A stretch of 64,000 nucleotides of DNA, taken from contig OX393581.1 in NCBI GenBank assembly GCA_947652605.1, positions 9,118,640-9,182,639 on the forward strand, written 5' to 3'. How positions within the stretch are numbered: position 1 is the stretch's first letter; each line of letters starts with the position of its first letter. The translations under genes and the position numbers were made by a program. This document shows positions 53,424 to 64,000 of the stretch, piece by piece. The notes under the pieces are model-generated. The model made no database searches. It was not told the origin of the DNA and saw only the letters and a program-made list of their open reading frames with translations. This DNA is from Elmis aenea (taxonomy: Eukaryota; Arthropoda; Insecta; Coleoptera; Elmidae).

Positions 53424-55468
53424 ATCACAGAAACAGTTTATCCATCGCCTCTTTACAGGAATACAATTGTTTTGCATATGTCTTTCAATGAGCTGGTTTT
53501 AATTTTTAATAATTTCCTAAAAATACCGTGCTTTAGTTAATACATATGTTCCTTGAGCGACTATTTCTGAACAATTTTAATTATTGATTTGTATATCACA
53601 GAAACAGTTTATCCATCGCCTCTTTACATGAATACAATTGTTTTGCATATGTCTTGCAAAGAGCTGGTTTTAATTTTTACTAATTTCCTAAAAATACCGT
53701 GCTTTAGTTAATACATATGTTCCTTGTGCGACTATTTCGAAACAATTTCAATTATTGATTTGTATATGACAGGAACAGTTTATCCATCGCCTTTTTACAT
53801 GAATAAAATTGTTTTGCATATGTCTTTCAATGAGCTGGTTTTAATTTTTAATAATTTCCTAAAAATACCGTGCTTTAGTTAATACATATGTTCCTTGTGC
53901 GACTATTTCGAAACAATTTCAATTATTGATTTGTATATGACAGGAACAGTTTATCCATCGCTTCTTTACATGAATACAATTGTTTTGCATATGTCAATGA
54001 GCTGGTTTTATTTTTTAATAATTTCCTAAAAATACCGTGCTTTAGTTAATACATATGTTCCTTGAGCGACTATTTCTAAACAATTTTAATTATTGATTTG
54101 TATATCACAGAAACAGTTTATCCATCGCCTCTTTACATGAATACAATTGTTCTGCATATGTCTTTCAATGAGCTGGTATTAATTTTTAATAATTTCCTAA
54201 AAATACCGTGCTTTAGTTAATACATATGTTCCTTGTGCGACTATTTCGAAACAATTTCAATTATTGATTTGTATATGACAGGAACAGTTTATCCATCGCC
54301 TCTTTACATGAATACAATTGTTTTGCATATGTCTTTCAATGAGCTGGTTTTAATTTTTAATAATTTCCTAAAAATACCGTGCTTTAGTTAATACATATGT
54401 TCCTTGAGCGACTATTTCTAAACAATTTTAATTATTGATTTGTATATCACAGGAACAGTTTATCCATCGCCTCTTTACAGGAATACATTGGTTTTGCATA
54501 TGTCTTTCAATGAGCTGGTTTTAATTTTTAATAATTTCCTAAAAATACCGTGCATTAGTTAATACATATGTTCCTTGAGCGACTATTTCTGAACAATTTT
54601 AATTATTGATTTGTATATCACAGGAACAGTTTATCCATCGCCTCTTTACATGAATACAATTGTTTTGCATATGTCTTTCAATGAGCTGGTTTTAATTTTT
54701 AATAATTTCCTAAAAATACCGTGCTTTAGTTAATACATATGTTCCTTGAGCGACTATTTCTAAACGATTTTAATTATTGATTTGTATATGACAGGAACAG
54801 TTTATCCATCGCCTCTTTACATGAATACAATTGTTTTGCATATGTCTTTCAATGAGCTGGTTTTAATTTTTAATAATTTCCTAAAAATACCGTGCTTTAG
54901 TTAATACATATGTTCCTTGAGCGACTATTTCTAAACAATTTTAATTATTGATTTGTATATCACAGGAACAGTTTATCCATCGCCTCTTTACATGAATACA
55001 ATTGTTTTGCATATGTCTTTCAATGAGCTGGTTTTAATTTTTAATAATTTCCTAAAAATACCGTGCTTTAGTTAATACATATGTTCCTTGAGCGACTATT
55101 TCTAAACAATTTTAATTATTGATTTGTATATCACAGAAACAGTTTATCCATCGCCTCTTTACATAAATACAATTGTTTTGCATATGTCTTTCAATGAGCT
55201 GGCATTAATTTTTAATAATTTCCTAAAAATACCGTGCTTTAGTTAATACATATGTTCCTTGTGCGACTATTTCGAAACAATTTCAATTATTGATTTGTAT
55301 ATCACAGGAACAGTTTATCCATCGCCTCTTTACATGAATACAATTGTTTTGCATATGTCTTTCAATGAGCTGGTTTTAATTTTTAATAATTTCCTAAAAA
55401 TACCGTGCTTTAGTTAGTACATATGTTCCTTGAGCGACTATTTCTAAACAATTTTAATTATTGATTTG
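53424..55468 (+). repeat. Satellite segment between the long duplicates
   Basis: Twelve monomers, including the only 4-bp loss seen in the array: a GCATATGTCAATGAG junction near 53993 makes that monomer 167 bp. Its variant order resembles the monomers downstream of the RTE insertions at 21.7-22.8 kb, but without an insert. Confidence 0.7.
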
Positions 55469-58400
55469 TATATGACAGGAACAGTTTATCCATCGCCTCT
55501 TTACAGGAATACAATTGTTTTGCATATGTCTTTCAATGAGCTGGTTTTAATTTTTAATAATTTCCTAAAAATACCATGCTTTAGTTAATACATATGTTCC
55601 TTGAGCGACTATTTCTAAACAATTTTAATTATTGATTTGTATATGACAGGAACAGTTTATCCATCGCCTCTTTACAGGAATACAATTGTTTTGCATATGT
55701 CTTTCAATGAGCTGGTTTTAATTTTTAATAATTTCCTAAAAATACCGTGCTTTAGTTAATACATATGTTCCTTGAGCGACTATTTCTAAACAATTTTAAT
55801 TATTGATTTGTATATCACAGGAACAGTTTATCCATCGCCTCTTTACATGAATACAATTGTTTTGCATATGTCTTTTAATAAGCTGGTTTTAATTTTTAAT
55901 AATTTCCTAAAAATACCGTGCTTTAGTTAATACATATGTTCCTTGTGCGACTATTTCGAAACAATTTCATTTATTGATTTGTATATGACAGGAACAGTTT
56001 ATCCATCGCCTCTTTACATGAATACAATTGTTTTGCATATGTCTTTCAATGAGCTGGTTTTAATTTTTAATAATTTCCTAAAAATACCGTGCTTTAGTTA
56101 ATACATATGTTCCTTGAGCGACTATTTCTAAACAATTTTAATTATTGATTTGTATATCACAGGAACAGTTTATCCATCGCCTCTTTACAGGAATACAATT
56201 TTTTTGCATATGTCTTTCAATGAGCTGGTTTTAATTTTTAATAATTTCCTAAAAATACCATGCATTAGTTAATACATATGTTCCTTGAGCGACTATTTCT
56301 AAACAATTTTAATTATTGATTTGTATATCACAGGAACAGTTTATCCATCGCCTCTTTACATGAATACAATGGTTTTGCATATGTCTTTCAATGAGCTGGT
56401 TTTAATTTTTAATAATTTCCTAAAAATACCGTGCTTTAGTTAATACATATGTTCCTTGAGCGACTATTTCTAAACAATTTTAATTATTGATTTGTATATC
56501 ACAGGAACAGTTTATCCATCGCCTCTTTACAGGAATACAATTGTTTTGCATATGTCTTTCAATGAGCTGGTTTTAATTTTTAATAATTTCCTAAAAATAC
56601 CGTGCTTTAGTTAATACATATGTTCCTTGAGCGACTATTTCTAAACAATTTTAATTATTGATTTGTATATCACAGGAACAGTTTATCCATCGCCTCTTTA
56701 CAGGAATACAATTGTTTTGCATATGTCTTTCAATGAGCTGGTTTTAATTTTTAATAATTTCCTAAAAATACCGTGCTTTAGTTAATACATATGTTCCTTG
56801 TGCGACTATTTCTAAACAATTTTAATTATTGATTTGTATATCACAGGAACAGTTTATCCATCGCCTCTTTACAGGAATACAATTGTTTTGCATATGTCTT
56901 TCAATGAGCTGGTTTTAATTTTTAATAATTTCCTAAAAATACCGTGCATTAGTTAATACATATGTTCTTTGAGCGACTATTTCTGAACAATTTTAATTAT
57001 TGATTTGTATGTATATCACAGGAACAGTTTATCCATCGCCTCTTTACATGAATACAATTGTTTTGCATATGTCTTTCAATGAGCTGGTTTTAATTTTTAA
57101 TAATTTCCTAAAAATACCGTGCTTTAGTTAATACATATGTTCCTTGTGCGACTATTTCGAAACAATTTCAATTATTGATTTGTATATGACAGGAACAGTT
57201 TATCCATCGCCTCTTTACATGAATACAATTGTTTTGCATATGTCTTTCAATGAGCTGGTTTTAATTTTTAATAATTTCCTAAAAATACCGTGCATTAGTT
57301 AATACATATGTTCCTTGTGCGACTATTTCGAAACAATTTTAATTATTGATTTGTATATCACAGAAATAGTTTATCTATCGCCTCTTTACATGAATACAAT
57401 TGTTTTGCATATGTCTTTCAATGAGCTGGTATTAATTTTTAATAATTTCCTAAAAATACCGTGCTTTAGTTAATACATATGTTCCTTGTGCGACTATTTC
57501 TAAACAATTTTAATTATTGATTTGTATATCACAGGAACAGTTTATCCATCGCCTTTTTACATGAATAAAATTGTTTTACATATGTCTTTCAATGAGCTGG
57601 TTTTAATTTTTAATAATTTCCTAAAAATACCGTGCTTTAGTTAATACATATGTTCCTTGTGCTACTATTTCGAAACAATTTCATTTATTGATTTGTATAT
57701 CACAGGAGCAGTTTATCAATCGCCTCTTTACATGAATACAATTGTTTTGCATATGTCTTTCAATGAGCTGGTATTAATTTTTAATAATTTCCTAAAAATA
57801 CCGTGCTTTAGTTAATACATATGTTCCTTGTGCGACTATTTCTAAACAATTTTAATTATTGATTTGTATATCACAGGAACAGTTTATCCATCGCCTTTTT
57901 ACATGAATACAATTGTTTTGCATATGTCTTTCAATGAGCTGGTTTTAATTTTTAATAATTTCCTAAAAATACCGTGCTTTAGTTAATACAAATGTTCCTT
58001 GAGCGACTATTTCTAAACAATTTTAATTATTGATTTGTATATCACAGGAACAGTTTATCCATCGCCTCTTTGCAGGATTACATTTGTTTTGCATATGTCT
58101 TTCAATGAGCTGGTTTTAATTTTTAATAATTTCCTAAAAATACCGTGCTTTAGTTAATACATAATATGTTCCTTGAGCGACTATTTCTAAACAATTTTAA
58201 TTATTGATTTGTATATCACAGGAACAGTTTATCCATCGCCTCTTTACAGGAATACAATTGTTTTGCATATGTCTTTCAATGAGCTGGTTTTAATTTTTAA
58301 TAATTTCCTAAAAATACCGTGCATTAGTTAATACATATGTTCCTTGAGCGACTATTTCTGAACAATTTTAATTATTAATTTGTATATCACAGGAACAGTT

Positions 58401-58669
58401 TATCCATCGCCTCTTTACATGAATACAATTGTTTTGCATATGTCCTTCAATGAGCTGGTTTTAATTTTTAATAATTTCCTAAAAATACCGTGCTTTAGTT
58501 AATACATATGTTCCTTGTGCGACTATTTCGAAACAATTTCAATTATTGATTTCTATATGACAGAAACAGTTTATCCATCGCCTCTTTACATGAATACAAT
58601 TGTTTTGCATATGTCTTTCAATGAGCTGGTTTTAATTTTTAATAATTTCCTAAAAATACCGTGCATTAG

Positions 58670-60208
58670 TTAATACATATGTTCCTTGTGCGACTATTTC
58701 GAAACAATTTCAATTATTGATTTGTATATCACAGGAACAGTTTATCCATCGCCTCTTTACATGAATACAATTGTTTTGCATATGTCTTTCAATGAGCTGG
58801 TATTAATTTTTAATAATTTCCTAAAAATACCGTGCTTTAGTTAATACATATGTTCCTTGTGCGACTATTTCTAAACAATTTTAATTATTGATTTGTATAT
58901 CACAGGAACAGTTTATCCATCGCCTCTTTACATGAATAAAATAGTTTTGCATATGTCTTTCAATGAGCTGGTTTTAATCTTTAATAATTTCCTAAAAATA
59001 CCGTGCTTTAGTTAATACATATGTTCCTTGTGCGACTATTTCGAAACAATTTCAATTATTGATTTGTATATCACAGGAACAGTTTATCCATCGCCTCTTT
59101 ACATGAATACAATTGTTTTGCATATGTCTTTCAATGAGCTGGTATTAATTTTTAATAATTTCCTAAAAATACCGTGCTTTAGTTAATACATATGTTCCTT
59201 GTGCGACTATTTCTAAACAATTTTAATTATTGATTTGTATATCACAGGAACAGTTTATCCATCGCCTCTTTACATGAATACAATTGTTTTGCATATGTCT
59301 TTCAATGAGCTGGTATTAATTTTTAATAATTTCCTAAAAATACCGTGCTTTAGTTAATACATATGTTCCTTGTGCGACTATTTCTAAACAATTTTAATTA
59401 TTGATTTGTATATCACAGGAACAGTTTATCCATCGCCTCTTTACATGAATAAAATAGTTTTGCATATGTCTTTCAATGAGCTGGTTTTAATCTTTAATAA
59501 TTTCCTAAAAATACCGTGCTTTAGTTAATACATATGTTCCTTGTGCGACTATTTCGAAACAATTTCAATTATTGATTTGTATATCACAGGAACAGTTTAT
59601 CCATCGCCTCTTTACATGAATACAATTGTTTTGCATATGTCTTTCAATGAGCTGGTTTTAATTTTTAATAATTTCCTAAAAATACCGTGCATTAGTTAAT
59701 ACATATGTTCCTTGTGCGACTATTTCGAAACAATTTCAATTATTGATTTGTATATCACAGGAACAGTTTATCCATCGCCTCTTTACATGAATACAATTGT
59801 TTTGCATATGTCTTTCAATGAGCTGGTATTAATTTTTAATAATTTCCTAAAAATACCGTGCTTTAGTTAATACATATGTTCCTTGTGCGACTATTTCTAA
59901 ACAATTTTAATTATTGATTTGTATATCACAGGAACAGTTTATCCATCGCCTCTTTACATGAATAAAATAGTTTTGCATATGTCTTTCAATGAGCTGGTTT
60001 TAATCTTTAATAATTTCCTAAAAATACCGTGCTTTAGTTAATACATATGTTCCTTGTGCGACTATTTCGAAACAATTTCAATTATTGATTTGTATATCAC
60101 AGGAACAGTTTATCCATCGCCTCTTTACATGAATACAATTGTTTTGCATATGTCTTTCAATGAGCTGGTATTAATTTTTAATAATTTCCTAAAAATACCG
60201 TGCTTTAG
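58670..60208 (+). repeat. 3-monomer higher-order repeat, second block
   Basis: Copy of 46041-47579 at an offset of 12,629. The ATAAAATAG monomers recur every 513 bp here as well. Confidence 0.78.
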
Positions 60209-61917
60209 TTAATACATATGTTTCTTGAGCGACTATTTCTGAACATTTTTAATTATTGATTTGTATATCACAGAAACAGTTTATCCATCGCCTCTTTACA
60301 TAAATACAATTGTTATGCGAATGTCTTTCAAAGAGCTGGTTTAAATTTTTACTAATTTCCTAAAAATACCGTGCTTTAGTTAATACATATGTTCCTTGTG
60401 CGACTATTTCGAAACAATTTCTATTATTGATTTGTATATCACAGGAACAGTTTATCCATCGCCTCTTTACATGAATACAATTGTTTTGCATATGTCTTTC
60501 AGTGAGCTGGTTTTAATTTTTAATAATTTCCTAAAAATACCGTGCTTTAGTTAATACATATGTTCCTTGAGCGACAATTTCGAAACAATTTTAATTATTG
60601 ATTTGTATATCACAGGAACAGTTTATCCATCGCCTCTTTACATGAATACAATTGTTTAGCATATGTCTTTTAATGAGCTGGTATTAATTTTTAATAATTT
60701 CCTAAAAATACCGTGCTTTAGTTAATACATATGTTCCTTGTGCGACTATTTCGAAACAATTTCTATTATTGATTTGTATATCACAGGAACAGTTTATCCA
60801 TCGCCTCTTTACATGAATACAATTGTTTTGCATATGTCTTTCAGTGAGCTGGTTTTAATTTTTAATAATTTCCTAAAAATACCGTGCTTTAGTTAATACA
60901 TATGTTCCTTGAGCGACTATTTCTAAACAATTGTAATTATTGATTTGTATATCACAGGAACAGTTTATCCATCGCCTCTTTACAGGAATACATTGGTTTT
61001 GCATATGTCTTTCAATGAGCTGGTTTTAATTTTTAATAATTTCCTAAAAATACCGTGCATTAGTTAATACATATGTTCCTTGAGCGACTATTTCTGAACA
61101 ATTTTAATTATTGATTTGTATATCACAGGAACAGTTTATCCATCGCCTCTTTACATGAATACAATTGTTTTGCATATGTCTTTCAATGAGCTGGCATTAA
61201 TTTTTAATAATTTCCTAAAAATACCGTGCTTTAGTTAATACATATGTTCCTTGAGCGACAATTTCGAAACAATTTTAATTATTGATTTGTATATCACAGG
61301 AACAGTTTATCCATCGCCTCTTTACATGAATACAATTGTTTAGCATATGTCTTTTAATGAGCTGGTATTAATTTTTAATAATTTCCTAAAAATACCGTGC
61401 TTTAGTTAATACATATGTTCCTTGTGCGACTATTTCGAAACAATTTCAATTATTGATTTGTATATGACAGGAACAGTTTATCCATTGCCTCTTTACATGA
61501 ATACAATTGTTTTGCATAAGTCTTTCAATGAGCTGGTTTTAATTTTTAATAATTTCCTAAAAATACCGTGCTTTAGTTAATACATATGTTCCTTGAGCGA
61601 CTATTTCTAAACAATTTTAATTATTGATTTGTATATCACAGGAACAGTTTATCCATCGCCTCTTTACAGGAATACAATTGTTTTGCATTTGTCTTTCAAT
61701 GAGCTGGTTTTAATTTTTAATAATTTCCTAAAAATACCGTGCTTTAGTTAATACATATGTTCCTTGTGCTACTATTTCGAAACAATTTCAATTATTGATT
61801 TGTATATCACAGGAACAGTTTATCAATCGCCTCTTTACATGAAAACAATTGTTTTGCATATGTCTTTCAATGAGCTGGTATTAATTTTTAATAATTTCCT
61901 AAAAATACCGTGCTTTA

Positions 61918-62057
61918 TGGTGCCTGTACACCTGAGAGTAAAGTACTCTCGAGAGTAGCGTCGCCAAGGATACAGCCAATCGCGAGTTACTCTCAGGGGC
62001 TGTATCCTTGGCGACGCTACTCTCGAGAGTACTTTACTCTCAGGTGTACAGGCACCA
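61918..62057. mobile_element. Palindromic MITE copy 3
   Basis: Same 140-bp perfect hairpin with TTA duplicated at 61915-61917 and 62058-62060. It shares the ACATGAAAAC host variant with copy 2, consistent with origin in the long duplication. Confidence 0.85.
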
Positions 62058-64000
62058 TTAGTTAATACATATGTTCCTTGTGCGACTATTTCTAAACAAT
62101 TTTAATTATTGATTTGTATATCACAGGAACAGTTTATCCATCGCCTTTTTACATGAATACAATTGTTTTGCATATGTCTTTTAATAAGCTGGTTTTAATT
62201 TTTAATAATTTCCTAAAAATACCGTGCTTTAGTTAATACAAATGTTCCTTGAGCGACTATTTCTAAACAATTTTAATTATTGATTTGTATATCACAGGAA
62301 CAGTTTATCCATCGCCTCTTTACAGGAATACAATTGTTTTGCATATGTCTTTCAATGAGCTGGTTTTAATTTTTAATAATTTCCTAAAAATACCGTGCTT
62401 TAGTTAATACATATGTTCCTTGAGCGACTATTTCTAAACAATTTTAATTATTGATTTGTATATCACAGGAACAGTTTATCCATCACCTCTTTACAGGAAT
62501 ACAATTGTTTTGCATATGTCTTTCAATGAGCTGGTTTTAATTTTTAATAATTTCCTAAAAATACCGTGCTTTAGTTAATACATATGTTCCTTGAGCGACT
62601 ATTTCTAAACAATTTTAATTATTGATTTGTATATCACAGGAACAGTTTATCCATCGCTTCTTTACATGAATACAATTGTTTTGCATATGTCTTTTAATGA
62701 GCTGGTTTTAATTTTTAATAATTTCCTAAAAATACCGTGCTTTAGTTAATACATATGTTCCTTGAGCGACTATTTCTAAAAAATTTTAATTATTGATTTG
62801 TATATCACAGGAACAGTTTATCCATCGCCTCTTTACATAAATACAATTGTTTTGCATATGTCTTTCAATGAGCTGGTTTTAATTTTTACTAATTTCCTAA
62901 AAATACCGTGCTTTAGTTAATACATATGTTCCTTGAGCGACTATTTCGAAACAATTTCAATTATTGATTTGTATATCACAGGAACAGTTTATCCATCGCC
63001 TCTTTACATAAATACAATTGTTTTGCATATGTCTTTCAATGAGCTGGTTTTAATTTTTAATAATTTCCTAAAAATACCGTGCATTAGTTAATACATATTT
63101 TCCTTGTGCGACTATTTCTAAACAATTTTAATTATTGATTTGTATATCACAGGAACAGTTTATCCATCGCCTTTTTACATGAATACAATTGTTTTGCATA
63201 TGTCTTTCAATGAGCTGGTTTTAATTTTTAATAATTTCCTAAAAATACCGTGCTTTAGTTAATACATATGTTCCTTGAGCGACTATTTCTAAACAATTTT
63301 AATTATTGATTTGTATATCACAGGAACAGTTTATCCATCGCTTCTTTACATGTATACAATTGTTTTGCATATGTCTTTTAATGAGCTGGTTTTAATTTTT
63401 AATAATTTCCTAAAAATACCGTGCTTTAGTTAATACATATGTTCCTTGAGCGACTATTTCTAAAAAATTTTAATTATTGATTTGTATATCACAGGAACAG
63501 TTTATCCATCGCCTCTCTACATAAATACAATTGTTTTGCATATGTCTTTCAATGAGCTGGTTTTAATTTTTACTAATTTCCTAAAAATACCGTGCTTTAG
63601 TTAATACATATGTTCCTTGAGCGACTATTTCGAAACAATTTTAATTATTGATTTGTATGTCACAGAAACAGTTTATCCATCGCCTCTTTACAGGAATACA
63701 ATTGTTTTGCATATGTCTTTCAATGAGCTGGTTTTAATTTTTAATAATTTCCTAAAAATACCGTGCTTTAGTTAATACATATGTTCCTTGAGCGACTATT
63801 TCTGAACAATTTTAATTATTGATTTGTATATCACAGAAACAGTTTATCCATCGCCTCTTTACAGGAATACAATTGTTTTGCATATGTCTTTCAATGAGCT
63901 GGTTTTAATTTTTAAAAATTTCCTAAAAATACCGTGCTTTAGTTAATACATATGTTCCTTGAGCGACTATTTCTGAACAATTTTAATTATTGATTTGTAT

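Larger units (their letters stand above)
11060..64000 (+). repeat. 171-bp satellite array (about 284 monomers, continues past the window)
   Basis: Head-to-tail repeat starting TTAATACATATGTTCC, with a GTTTATCCATCGCC block near positions 71-84, a second CATATG at 110-115, and ending CCGTGCTTTAG (161-171). By my count the monomer is about 28% G+C. Monomer starts fall every 171 bp at every point checked (11060, 11231, 11402 ... 63943). After subtracting four 826-bp, three 143-bp and one 564-bp insertions and small indels, 284 monomers plus 58 bp fit exactly. All copies are in one orientation. Monomers differ by recurring variants (GAGCGAC/GTGCGAC at 19-25; CTAAAC, CTGAAC or CGAAAC near 31-36; CATGAAT/CAGGAAT near 91). 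This is satellite DNA; any centromeric role is unproven. Confidence 0.98.
55469..64000 (+). repeat. Long duplicated satellite block, copy B (12 monomers deleted)
   Basis: Second copy of 42840-53423, running to the window end. The missing 12 monomers map to a junction within 61690-61741. The monomer starts with the GCATTTGTC variant of copy A 48948-49118 but ends with the GCTTTAG of the monomer before 51171. It contains the 3-mer block at 58670-60208. Confidence 0.83.

Noticed and set aside
11060..64000. CRISPR-like array
   Set aside because: The repeats are contiguous 171-bp units with no unique spacers and no cas genes, in a eukaryotic intron-bearing sequence.

Overview
The window is nuclear DNA of an animal, most likely an insect. 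The evidence is an intron-split lysosomal alpha-N-acetylglucosaminidase gene with AT-rich introns, many hAT, TA-flanked (Tc1/mariner-like), piggyBac and RTE-like transposon relics, and a very large tandem satellite. The transposon mix would fit a beetle or another large-genome insect, but I cannot fix the order from sequence alone. There are no bacterial-style operons; nearly all short open frames are chance or transposon-derived.

Region 1 (1-10,260) holds the 5' half of NAGLU on the + strand. Eight exons (65-137, 5515-5675, 5731-5909, 8441-8659, 9519-9680, 9728-9857, 9914-10059, 10169-10253) join in frame into about 385 residues, from a signal peptide through the first catalytic glutamate. 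Introns 1, 3 and 4 are packed with decayed mobile elements. Intron 1 has a hAT MITE, one TA-flanked inverted-repeat element nested inside another, and a hAT relic with a perfect 8-bp target duplication. Intron 3 has a non-LTR reverse-transcriptase relic split by a second hAT, which itself carries a small palindromic insert, and ended by a TA-flanked MITE. Intron 4 has a further inverted-repeat element.

Region 2 (10,260-11,059) follows the donor site of exon 8. It is AT-rich intron-like DNA ending in a frameshifted DDE-transposase relic, which is cut off abruptly at 11,059.

Region 3 (11,060-64,000, running off the window) is one head-to-tail satellite array with a 171-bp, roughly 28% G+C monomer, the same length as primate alpha satellite. 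Counting monomer phase along the array gives about 284 monomers plus 58 bp, all on one strand. Only four independent small indel types occur, several of them copied by later duplication. The array has nested higher-order structure: 3-mer (513 bp), 4-mer (684 bp), 5-mer (855 bp) and 17-mer (2,907 bp) periods, and a duplication of about 10.6 kb whose second copy has lost 12 monomers. Three insertions mark its history: a 5'-truncated RTE-like retrotransposon fragment now present four times, a 140-bp perfect-hairpin MITE now present three times, and a single piggyBac-derived element present in only one of two tandem 17-mer copies.

The main biological point is that the array begins after exon 8 of an otherwise intact-looking NAGLU gene, and the second half of the protein is not in the window. 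Either intron 8 contains more than 53 kb of satellite, or the gene has been broken here, or the join is an assembly error.
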